A DNA stretch of 64,000 nt, taken from Cyprinodon diabolis. Taxonomy: Eukaryota; Chordata; Actinopteri; Cyprinodontiformes; Cyprinodontidae. The stretch spans positions 48,695,089 through 48,759,088 of the forward strand of contig CM060070.1 in NCBI GenBank assembly GCA_030533445.1. The letters run 5' to 3'. This document shows, one piece after another, positions 20,801-34,074 of this stretch (positions within the stretch are counted from its first letter, which is position 1; the number at the start of each line of letters is the position of its first letter). Under the pieces are notes generated by a model. That model was not told the origin of the DNA. It saw nothing but the letters and a program-made list of their open reading frames with translations, and did no database searches. Made by a program: the position numbers and the translations under genes.

Positions 20801-23800
20801 CAGAGCCAAACATCCAGATGTGAACGGGTGAATTTAGAGCCAAACATCGAGAGTTTAACGGGTGGATTCAGAGCAAAACATCCAGATGTGAATGAGTGAA
20901 TTCAGGGCCAAACATCCAGATGTGAACGAGTGAATTCAGAGCCAAACATCCAGATGTGAACGAGTGAATTCAGAGCCGAATACCCAGGTGTTAACAGGGG
21001 AATTCAGAGCCAAATATCCAGATGTTAACGAATTAATTCAGATCCAAACATCCAGATGTTAACGGCTGAATTCAGAGCCAAACATCCAGATATTAATGGA
21101 TAAATTCAGAGCAAAATATTCAGAAGTTAATGGGTGAATTTAGAGCCAAACATCCCGATGTTAATGGATAAATTCAGAGCAAAATATTCAGAAGTTAATG
21201 GGTGAATTCAGAGCCAAACATCCCGATGTTAACGGGTGAATTCAGAGCCAAAAATCCAGATGTTAACAGGTGAATTTAGAGCGAAACATCCAGATGTTAA
21301 AGGATGCATTCAGAGCCAAATCTCCAGATGATAACTGGTGAATTTAGAGTCAAACATTCAGATGTTAACGGATGAATTCAGAGCCAAACATCCAGATGTT
21401 AACTGGTGAATTTAGAGTCAAACATCCAGATGTTAATGGATGAATTCAGAGCCAAACATCCAGATGTTAACGGGTGAACTCAGAGCCAAACATCCAGATG
21501 TTAAAAGATGAATTCAGAGCCAAAAATACAGATGTGAACGGATGATTTCAGAGCCAAAAATACAGATGTGAACAGATGAATTCAGAGCCTAAAATCAAGA
21601 TGTTTAAAGATTAATTCAGAGCCAAACATCCAGATGTTAACGGGTGAATTTAGAGTCAAACATCCAGATGTTAACAAATGAATTCAGAGCAAAACATCCA
21701 GATGTTAACGGGTGAACTCAGAGCCAAACATCCAGATGTTAAAAGATGAATTCAGAGCCAAAAATACAGATGTGAACTGATGATTTCAGAGGCAAAAATA
21801 CAGATGTGAACAGATTAATTCAGAGCCTAAAATAAAGATGTTTAAAGATTAATTCAGAGCCAAATATCCAGATGTTAACGGGTGAATTTAGAGTCAAACA
21901 TCCAGATGTTAACAAATGAATTCAGAGCAAAACATCCAGATGTTAAAGGATGAATTCAGAGCCAAACATCCAGATGTTAACGGGTGTATTTCAGAGCCTA
22001 AAATCTAGATGTAAACAGGTAAATTTCAGAGCCTAAAATCCAGATGTTAATGGATGAATTCAGAGCAAAATATTCAGATGTTAATGGGTGGATTTAGAGC
22101 CGAACATCCAAATGTTAACGGGTGAATTTAGATCCAAACATCCAGATGTTAACGGATGAATTCAGAGCCAAACATCCAGATGTGAACGGGTGAATTTAGA
22201 GCCAAACATCGAGATGTTAACGGGTGGATTCAGAGCAAAACATCCAGATGTGAATGAGTGAATTCAGGGCCAAACATCCAGATGTGAACGAGTGAATTCA
22301 GAGCCAAACATCCAGATGTGAACGAGTGAATTCAGAGCCGAATACCCAGGTGTTAACAGGGGAATTCAGAGCCAAATATCCAGATGTTAACAAATTAATT
22401 CAGATCCAAACATCCAGATGTTAACGGCTGAATTCAGAGCCAAACATCCAGATATTAATGGATAAATTCAGAGCAAAATATTCAGATGTTAATGGGTGAA
22501 TTTAGAGCCAAACATCCCGATGTTAATGGATAAATTCAGAGCAAAATATTCAGAAGTTAATGGGTGAATTCAGAGCCAAAAATCCCGATGTTAACGGGTG
22601 AATTCAGAGCCAAAATCCAGATGTTAACAGGTGAATTTAGAGCGAAACATCCAGATGTTAAAGGATGCATTCAGAGCCAAATCTCCAGATGATAACTGGT
22701 GAATTTAGAGTCAAACATTCAGATGTTAACGGATGAATTCAGAGCCAAACATCCAGATGTTAACTGGTGAATTTAGAGTCAAACATCCAGATGTTAATGG
22801 ATGAATTCAGAGCCAAACATCCAGCTGTTAACGGGTGAACTCAGAGCCAAACATCCAGATGTTAAAAGATAAATTCAGAGCCAAAAATACAGATGTGAAC
22901 GGATGATGTGAACGGATGATTTCAGAGCCAAAAATACAGATGTGAACAGATGAATTCAGAGCCTAAAATCAAGATGTTTAAAGATTAATTCAGAGCCAAA
23001 CATCCAGATGTTAACGGGTGAATTTAGAGTCAAACATCCAGATGTTAACAAATGAATTCAGAGCAAAATATCCAGATGTTAAAGGATGAATTCAGAGCCA
23101 AACATCCAGATGTTAACGGGTGTATTTCAGAGCCTAAAATCTAGATGTAAACAGGTAAATTTCAGAGCCTAAAATCCAGATGTTAATGGATGAATTCAGA
23201 GCAAAATATTCAGATGTTAATGGGTGGATTTAGAGCCGAACATCCAAATGTTAACGGGTGAATTTAGATCCAAACATCCAGATGTTAACGGATGAATTCA
23301 GAGCCAAACATCCAGATGTTAACTGACGAATTCAGAGCCAAACATCCAGATGTTAACTGACGAATTCAGAGCCAAATATCCAGATGTTAACGGATGAATT
23401 CAGAGCCAAATATCCAGATGCTAACGGTTCAATTCAGAGCCAAATATCCAAATTTTAACGGGTGAATTCAGAATCTAAAATCCAGAGGTTAACGGATGAA
23501 TTTAGAGCCAAACATCCAGATGTTAATAGGTGAATTTAGAGCTGAACATCCAGGTGTTAACGGATGAATTCAGAGCCACATATCCAGATGTTAAAGGGTG
23601 AATTCAGAGTCAAATATCCAGATGTTAATCGGTGAATTCAGAGCCTAAAGTCCAGATGTTAACGGCTGAATTCAGAGCCAAACATCCAGATATTAATGGA
23701 TAAATTCAGAGCTAAATATTCAGATGATAATGGGTGAATTTAGAGCCAAACATCCCGATGTTAACGGGTGAATTCAGAGCCAAAAATCCCGATGTTAATG

Positions 23801-26800
23801 GATAAATTCAGAGAAAAATAGTCAGATGTTATTGGATGAATTCAGAGTCAAACATCCCGATGTTTACGGGTGAATTCAGAGCCAAACATCCAGATGTTAA
23901 CGGGTGAATTCAGAGCCAAACATCCAGATGTTAAAAGATTAATTCAGAGCCAAAAATACAGATGTTAACTGACGAATTCAGAGCCAAATATCCAGATGTT
24001 AACGGATGAATTCAGAGCCAAATATCCAGATGCTAACGGTTCAATTCAGAGCCAAATATCCAAATTTTAACGGGTGAATTCAGAATCTAAAATCCAGAGG
24101 TTAACGGATGAATTTAGAGCCAAACATCCAGATGTTAATAGGTAAATTTAGAGCTGAACATTCAGATTTTAACGGGTGAATTTAGAGCCAAACATCCAGA
24201 TGTGAATGGGTGAATTCACAGCCAAACATCCAGATGTTAACGGGTGAATTCAGAGCCATACATCCAGATGTTAATGGATGAATTCAGAGCCAAACATCCA
24301 GATGTTAACGGGTGAATTTAGCGCCAAACATCCAGATATTAACTTATGAATTCGGAGACAAACATCCAGATGTGAACGGGGGAATTCACACCCAAACATC
24401 CAGATGTGAACAGGGGAATTCAGAGCCATACATCCAGATGTTACAGGATTAATTCAGAGCCAAATATCCAGATGCTAACAGGTGAATTCAGAACCAAATA
24501 TCCAGATGCTATAGGTTCAATTCAGAGCCAAATATCCAAATGTTAACGGGTGAATTCAGAGTCTAAAATCCGGAGGTTAACGGATGAATTTAGAGCCAAA
24601 CATCCAGATGCTAACAGGTGAATTCAGAGCCAAACATCCAGATGCTAACGGTTCAATTCAGAGCCAAATATCCAAATGTTAACGGGTGAATTCAGAGTCT
24701 AAAATCCGGAGGTTAACAGATGAATTTAGAGCCAAACATCAAGATGTTAATAGGTGAATTTAGAACTGAACATCCAGATGTTAATGGGTGAATTTAGAGC
24801 CAAACATCCAGATGTGAATGGGTGAATTCACAGCCAAACATCCAGATGTTAACGGCTGAATTCAGAGCCATACATCCAGATGTTAATTGATTAATTCAGA
24901 GCCAAACATCCAGATGTTACTGGGTGAATTTAGAGCAAAACATGCAGATATTAACGTATGAATTCAGAGCCAAACATCCAGATGTGAACGGGTGAATTTA
25001 GAGCCAAACATCGAGATGTTAACGGGTGGATTCAGAGCAAAACATCCAGATGTGAATGAGTGAATTCAGGGCCAAACATCCAGATGTGAACGAATGAATT
25101 CAGAGCCAAACATCCAGATGTGAACGAGTGAATTCAGAGCCGAATACCCAGGTGTTAACAGGGGAATTCAGAGCCAAATATCCAGATGTTAACGAATTAA
25201 TTCAGATCCAAACATCCAGATGTTAACGCCTGAATTCAGAGCCAAACATCCAGATATTAATGGATAAATTCAGAGCAAAATATTCAGATGTTAATGGGTG
25301 AATTTAGAGCCAAACATCCCGATGTTAATGGATAAATTCAGAGCAAAATATTCAGAAGTTAATGGGTGAATTCAGAGCCAAACATCCCGATGTTAACGGG
25401 TGAATTCAGAGCCAAAAATCCAGATGTTAACAGGTGAATTTAGAGCGAAACATCCAGATGTTAAAGGATGCATTCAGAGCCAAATCTCCAGATGATAACT
25501 GGTGAATTTAGAGTCAAACATTCAGATGTTAACGGATGAATTCAGAGCCAAACATCCAGATGTTAACTGGTGAATTTAGAGTCAAACATCCAGATGTTAA
25601 TGGATGAATTCAGAGCCATACATCCAGATGTTAATTGATTAATTCAGAGCCAAACATCCAGATGTTACTGGGTGAATTTAGAGCAAAACATGCAGATATT
25701 AACGTATGAATTCAGAGCCAAACATCCAGATGTGAACGGGTGAATTTAGAGCCAAACATCGAGAGTTTAACGGGTGGATTCAGAGCAAAACATCCAGATG
25801 TGAATGAGTGAATTCAGGGCCAAACATCCAGATGTGAACGAGTGAATTCAGAGCCAAACATCCAGATGTGAACGAGTGAATTCAGAGCCGAATACCCAGG
25901 TGTTAACAGGGGAATTCAGAGCCAAATATCCAGATGTTAACGAATTAATTCAGATCCAAACATCCAGATGTTAACGGCTGAATTCAGAGCCAAACATCCA
26001 GATATTAATGGATAAATTCAGAGCAAAATATTCAGAAGTTAATGGGTGAATTTAGAGCCAAACATCCCGATGTTAATGGATAAATTCAGAGCAAAATATT
26101 CAGAAGTTAATGGGTGAATTCAGAGCCAAACATCCCGATGTTAACGGGTGAATTCAGAGCCAAAAATCCAGATGTTAACAGGTGAATTTAGAGCGAAACA
26201 TCCAGATGTTAAAGGATGCATTCAGAGCCAAATCTCCAGATGATAACTGGTGAATTTAGAGTCAAACATTCAGATGTTAACGGATGAATTCAGAGCCAAA
26301 CATCCAGATGTTAACTGGTGAATTTAGAGTCAAACATCCAGATGTTAATGGATGAATTCAGAGCCAAACATCCAGATGTTAACGGGTGAACTCAGAGCCA
26401 AACATCCAGATGTTAAAAGATGAATTCAGAGCCAAAAATACAGATGTGAACGGATGATTTCAGAGCCAAAAATACAGATGTGAACAGATGAATTCAGAGC
26501 CTAAAATCAAGATGTTTAAAGATTAATTCAGAGCCAAACATCCAGATGTTAACGGGTGAATTTAGAGTCAAACATCCAGATGTTAACAAATGAATTCAGA
26601 GCAAAACATCCAGATGTTAACGGGTGAACTCAGAGCCAAACATCCAGATGTTAAAAGATGAATTCAGAGCCAAAAATACAGATGTGAACTGATGATTTCA
26701 GAGGCAAAAATACAGATGTGAACAGATTAATTCAGAGCCTAAAATAAAGATGTTTAAAGATTAATTCAGAGCCAAATATCCAGATGTTAACGGGTGAATT

Positions 26801-29800
26801 TAGAGTCAAACATCCAGATGTTAACAAATGAATTCAGAGCAAAACATCCAGATGTTAAAGGATGAATTCAGAGCCAAACATCCAGATGTTAACGGGTGTA
26901 TTTCAGAGCCTAAAATCTAGATGTAAACAGGTAAATTTCAGAGCCTAAAATCCAGATGTTAATGGATGAATTCAGAGCAAAATATTCAGATGTTAATGGG
27001 TGGATTTAGAGCCGAACATCCAAATGTTAACGGGTGAATTTAGATCCAAACATCCAGATGTTAACGGATGAATTCAGAGCCAAACATCCAGATGTGAACG
27101 GGTGAATTTAGAGCCAAACATCGAGATGTTAACGGGTGGATTCAGAGCAAAACATCCAGATGTGAATGAGTGAATTCAGGGCCAAACATCCAGATGTGAA
27201 CGAGTGAATTCAGAGCCAAACATCCAGATGTGAACGAGTGAATTCAGAGCCGAATACCCAGGTGTTAACAGGGGAATTCAGAGCCAAATATCCAGATGTT
27301 AACAAATTAATTCAGATCCAAACATCCAGATGTTAACGGCTGAATTCAGAGCCAAACATCCAGATATTAATGGATAAATTCAGAGCAAAATATTCAGATG
27401 TTAATGGGTGAATTTAGAGCCAAACATCCCGATGTTAATGGATAAATTCAGAGCAAAATATTCAGAAGTTAATGGGTGAATTCAGAGCCAAAAATCCCGA
27501 TGTTAACGGGTGAATTCAGAGCCAAAAATCCAGATGTTAACAGGTGAATTTAGAGCGAAACATCCAGATGTTAAAGGATGCATTCAGAGCCAAATCTCCA
27601 GATGATAACTGGTGAATTTAGAGTCAAACATTCAGATGTTAACGGATGAATTCAGAGCCAAACATCCAGATGTTAACTGGTGAATTTAGAGTCAAACATC
27701 CAGATGTTAATGGATGAATTCAGAGCCAAACATCCAGCTGTTAACGGGTGAACTCAGAGCCAAACATCCAGATGTTAAAAGATAAATTCAGAGCCAAAAA
27801 TACAGATGTGAACGGATGATGTGAACGGATGATTTCAGAGCCAAAAATACAGATGTGAACAGATGAATTCAGAGCCTAAAATCAAGATGTTTAAAGATTA
27901 ATTCAGAGCCAAACATCCAGATGTTAACGGGTGAATTTAGAGTCAAACATCCAGATGTTAACAAATGAATTCAGAGCAAAATATCCAGATGTTAAAGGAT
28001 GAATTCAGAGCCAAACATCCAGATGTTAACGGGTGTATTTCAGAGCCTAAAATCTAGATGTAAACAGGTAAATTTCAGAGCCTAAAATCCAGATGTTAAT
28101 GGATGAATTCAGAGCAAAATATTCAGATGTTAATGGGTGGATTTAGAGCCGAACATCCAAATGTTAACGGGTGAATTTAGATCCAAACATCCAGATGTTA
28201 ACGGATGAATTCAGAGCCAAACATCCAGATGTTAACTGACGAATTCAGAGCCAAACATCCAGATGTTAACTGACGAATTCAGAGCCAAATATCCAGATGT
28301 TAACGGATGAATTCAGAGCCAAATATCCAGATGCTAACGGTTCAATTCAGAGCCAAATATCCAAATTTTAACGGGTGAATTCAGAATCTAAAATCCAGAG
28401 GTTAACGGATGAATTTAGAGCCAAACATCCAGATGTTAATAGGTGAATTTAGAGCTGAACATCCAGGTGTTAACGGATGAATTCAGAGCCACATATCCAG
28501 ATGTTAAAGGGTGAATTCAGAGTCAAATATCCAGATGTTAATCGGTGAATTCAGAGCCTAAAGTCCAGATGTTAACGGCTGAATTCAGAGCCAAACATCC
28601 AGATATTAATGGATAAATTCAGAGCTAAATATTCAGATGATAATGGGTGAATTTAGAGCCAAACATCCCGATGTTAACGGGTGAATTCAGAGCCAAAAAT
28701 CCCGATGTTAATGGATAAATTCAGAGAAAAATAGTCAGATGTTATTGGATGAATTCAGAGTCAAACATCCCGATGTTTACGGGTGAATTCAGAGCCAAAC
28801 ATCCAGATGTTAACGGGTGAATTCAGAGCCAAACATCCAGATGTTAAAAGATTAATTCAGAGCCAAAAATACAGATGTTAACTGACGAATTCAGAGCCAA
28901 ATATCCAGATGTTAACGGATGAATTCAGAGCCAAATATCCAGATGCTAACGGTTCAATTCAGAGCCAAATATCCAAATTTTAACGGGTGAATTCAGAATC
29001 TAAAATCCAGAGGTTAACGGATGAATTTAGAGCCAAACATCCAGATGTTAATAGGTAAATTTAGAGCTGAACATTCAGATTTTAACGGGTGAATTTAGAG
29101 CCAAACATCCAGATGTGAATGGGTGAATTCACAGCCAAACATCCAGATGTTAACGGGTGAATTCAGAGCCATACATCCAGATGTTAATGGATGAATTCAG
29201 AGCCAAACATCCAGATGTTAACGGGTGAATTTAGCGCCAAACATCCAGATATTAACTTATGAATTCGGAGACAAACATCCAGATGTGAACGGGGGAATTC
29301 ACACCCAAACATCCAGATGTGAACAGGGGAATTCAGAGCCATACATCCAGATGTTACAGGATTAATTCAGAGCCAAATATCCAGATGCTAACAGGTGAAT
29401 TCAGAACCAAATATGCAGATGCTATAGGTTCAATTCAGAGCCAAATATCCAAATGTTAACGGGTGAATTCAGAGTCTAAAATCCGGAGGTTAACGGATGA
29501 ATTTAGAGCCAAACATCCAGATGCTAACAGGTGAATTCAGAGCCAAACATCCAGATGCTAACGGTTCAATTCAGAGCCAAATATCCAAATGTTAACGGGT
29601 GAATTCAGAGTCTAAAATCCGGAGGTTAACAGATGAATTTAGAGCCAAACATCAAGATGTTAATAGGTGAATTTAGAACTGAACATCCAGATGTTAATGG
29701 GTGAATTTAGAGCCAAACATCCAGATGTGAATGGGTGAATTCACAGCCAAACATCCAGATGTTAACGGCTGAATTCAGAGCCATACATCCAGATGTTAAT

Positions 29801-32003
29801 TGATTAATTCAGAGCCAAACATCCAGATGTTACTGGGTGAATTTAGAGCAAAACATGCAGATATTAACGTATGAATTCAGAGCCAAACATCCAGATGTGA
29901 ACGGGTGAATTTAGAGCCAAACATCGAGATGTTAACGGGTGGATTCAGAGCAAAACATCCAGATGTGAATGAGTGAATTCAGGGCCAAACATCCAGATGT
30001 GAACGAATGAATTCAGAGCCAAACATCCAGATGTGAACGAGTGAATTCAGAGCCGAATACCCAGGTGTTAACAGGGGAATTCAGAGCCAAATATCCAGAT
30101 GTTAACGAATTAATTCAGATCCAAACATCCAGATGTTAACGCCTGAATTCAGAGCCAAACATCCAGATATTAATGGATAAATTCAGAGCAAAATATTCAG
30201 ATGTTAATGGGTGAATTTAGAGCCAAACATCCCGATGTTAATGGATAAATTCAGAGCAAAATATTCAGAAGTTAATGGGTGAATTCAGAGCCAAACATCC
30301 CGATGTTAACGGGTGAATTCAGAGCCAAAAATCCAGATGTTAACAGGTGAATTTAGAGCGAAACATCCAGATGTTAAAGGATGCATTCAGAGCCAAATCT
30401 CCAGATGATAACTGGTGAATTTAGAGTCAAACATTCAGATGTTAACGGATGAATTCAGAGCCAAACATCCAGATGTTAACTGGTGAATTTAGAGTCAAAC
30501 ATCCAGATGTTAATGGATGAATTCAGAGCCATACATCCAGATGTTAATTGATTAATTCAGAGCCAAACATCCAGATGTTACTGGGTGAATTTAGAGCAAA
30601 ACATGCAGATATTAACGTATGAATTCAGAGCCAAACATCCAGATGTGAACGGGTGAATTTAGAGCCAAACATCGAGAGTTTAACGGGTGGATTCAGAGCA
30701 AAACATCCAGATGTGAATGAGTGAATTCAGGGCCAAACATCCAGATGTGAACGAGTGAATTCAGAGCCAAACATCCAGATGTGAACGAGTGAATTCAGAG
30801 CCGAATACCCAGGTGTTAACAGGGGAATTCAGAGCCAAATATCCAGATGTTAACGAATTAATTCAGATCCAAACATCCAGATGTTAACGGCTGAATTCAG
30901 AGCCAAACATCCAGATATTAATGGATAAATTCAGAGCAAAATATTCAGATGTTAATGGGTGAATTTAGAGCCAAACATCCCGATGTTAATGGATAAATTC
31001 AGAGCAAAATATTCAGAAGTTAATGGGTGAATTCAGAGCCAAACATCCCGATGTTAACGGGTGAATTCAGAGCCAAAAATCCAGATGTTAACAGGTGAAT
31101 TTAGAGCGAAACATCCAGATGTTAAAGGATGCATTCAGAGCCAAATCTCCAGATGATAACTGGTGAATTTAGAGTCAAACATTCAGATGTTAACGGATGA
31201 ATTCAGAGCCAAACATCCAGATGTTAACTGGTGAATTTAGAGTCAAACATCCAGATGTTAATGGATGAATTCAGAGCCAAACATCCAGATGTTAACGGGT
31301 GAACTCAGAGCCAAACATCCAGATGTTAAAAGATGAATTCAGAGCCAAAAATACAGATGTGAACGGATGATTTCAGAGCCAAAAATACAGATGTGAACAG
31401 ATGAATTCAGAGCCTAAAATCAAGATGTTTAAAGATTAATTCAGAGCCAAACATCCAGATGTTAACGGGTGAATTTAGAGTCAAACATCCAGATGTTAAC
31501 AAATGAATTCAGAGCAAAACATCCAGATGTTAACGGGTGAACTCAGAGCCAAACATCCAGATGTTAAAAGATGAATTCAGAGCCAAAAATACAGATGTGA
31601 ACTGATGATTTCAGAGGCAAAAATACAGATGTGAACAGATTAATTCAGAGCCTAAAATAAAGATGTTTAAAGATTAATTCAGAGCCAAATATCCAGATGT
31701 TAACGGGTGAATTTAGAGTCAAACATCCAGATGTTAACAAATGAATTCAGAGCAAAACATCCAGATGTTAAAGGATGAATTCAGAGCCAAACATCCAGAT
31801 GTTAACGGGTGTATTTCAGAGCCTAAAATCTAGATGTAAACAGGTAAATTTCAGAGCCTAAAATCCAGATGTTAATGGATGAATTCAGAGCAAAATATTC
31901 AGATGTTAATGGGTGGATTTAGAGCCGAACATCCAAATGTTAACGGGTGAATTTAGATCCAAACATCCAGATGTTAACGGATGAATTCAGAGCCAAACAT
32001 CCA
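17830..32003. repeat. higher-order repeat of ~4.91 kb, about 2.9 copies
   Basis: A diagnostic 14-bp internal duplication (GATGATGTGAACGG) occurs at about 17991, 22903 and 27816, spaced 4912 and 4913 bp. A unique CCAGCTGTTAACGGG monomer precedes each. A CATCGAGAGTTTAACGG variant recurs at about 20845, 25757 and 30670 with the same spacing. Each unit contains about 144 monomers. The copies differ at only a handful of positions that I noticed. The third copy diverges after about 32003. Confidence 0.9.
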
Positions 32004-34074
32004 GATGTTAACTGACGAATTCAGAGCCAAACATCCAGATGTTAACTGACGAATTCAGAGCCAAATATCCAGATGTGAATGGGGGAATTCAGAGCCATAC
32101 ATCCAGATGTTAACGGATGAATTCAGAGCCACATATCCAGATGTTAACGGATGAATGCAGAGCCAAACATCCAGATGTTAATGGATGAATTCAGAGCCAA
32201 ACATCCAGATGTTATCTGATGAATTCAGAGCCAAACATCCAGATGTGAACGGGGGAATTCAGAGCCATACATCCAGATGTTAACGGATTAATTCAGAGCC
32301 AAATATCCAGATGCTAACAGGTGAATTCAGAGCCAAATATCCAGATGCTAACGGTTCAATTCAGAGCCAAATATCCAAATGTTAACGGGTGAATTCAGTC
32401 TAAAATCCAGAGGTTAACGGATGAATTTAGAGCTAAACATCCAGATGTTAATAGGTAAATTTAGAGCTGAACATTCAGATTTTAACGGGTGAATTTAGAG
32501 CCAAACATCCAGATGTGAATGGGTGAATTCACAGCCAAACATCCAGATGTTAACGGGTGAATTCAGAGCCATACATCCAGATGTTAATGGATGAATTCAG
32601 AGCCAAACATCCAGATGTTAACGGGTGAATTTAGCGCCAAACATCCAGATGTTAACTTATGAATTCGGAGACAAACATCCAGATGTGAACGGGGGAATTC
32701 ACACCCAAACATCCAGATGTGAACAGGGGAATTCAGAGCCATACATCCAGATGTTACAGGATTAATTCAGAGCCAAATATCCAGATGCTAACAGGTGAAT
32801 TCAGAGCCAAATATCCAGATGCTATAGGTTCAATTCAGAGCCAAATATCCAAATGTTAACGGGTGAATTCAGAGTCTAAAATCCGGAGGTTAACGGATGA
32901 ATTTAGAGCCAAACATCCAGATGCTAACAGGTGAATTCAGAGCCAAATATCCAGATGCTAACGGTTCAATTCAGAGCCAAATATCCAAATGTTAACGGAT
33001 GAATTCAGAGTCTAAAATCCGGAGGTTAACAGATGAATTTAGAGCCAAACATCAAGATGTTAATAGGTGAATTTAGAACTGAACATCCAGATGTTAATGG
33101 GTGAATTTAGAGCCAAACATCCAGATGTGAATGGGTGAATTCACAGCCAAACATCCAGATGTTAACGGCTGAATTCAGAGCCATACATCCAGATGTTAAT
33201 TGATTAATTCAGAGCCAAACATCCAGATGTTACTGGGTGAATTTAGAGCAAAACATGCAGATATTAACGTATGAATTCAGAGCCAAACATCCAGATGTGA
33301 ACGGGTGAATTTAGAGCCAAACATCGAGATGTTAACGGGTGGATTCAGAGCAAAACATCCAGATGTGAATGAGTGAATTCAGGGCCAAACATCCAGATGT
33401 GAACGAGTGAATTCAGAGCCAAACATCCAGATGTGAACGAGTGAATTCAGAGCCGAATACCCAGGTGTTAACAGGGGAATTCAGAGCCAAATATCCAGAT
33501 GTTAACGAATTAATTCAGATCCAAACATCCAGATGTTAACGCCTGAATTCAGAGCCAAACATCCAGATATTAATGGATAAATTCAGAGCAAAATATTCAG
33601 ATGTTAATGGGTGAATTTAGAGCCAAACATCCCGATGTTAATGGATAAATTCAGAGCAAAATATTCAGAAGTTAATGGGTGAATTCAGAGCCAAACATCC
33701 CGATGTTAACGGGTGAATTCAGAGCCAAAAATCCAGATGTTAACAGGTGAATTTAGAGCGAAACATCCAGATGTTAAAGGATGCATTCAGAGCCAAATCT
33801 CCAGATGATAACTGGTGAATTTAGAGTCAAACATTCAGATGTTAACGGATGAATTCAGAGCCAAACATCCAGATGTTAACTGGTGAATTTAGAGTCAAAC
33901 ATCCAGATGTTAATGGATGAATTCAGAGCCAAACATCCAGATGTTAACGGGTGAACTCAGAGCCAAACATCCAGATGTTAAAAGATGAAATCAGAGCCAA
34001 AAATACAGATGTGAACGGATGATTTCAGAGCCAAAAATACAGATGTGAACAGATGAATTCAGAGCCTAAAATCA

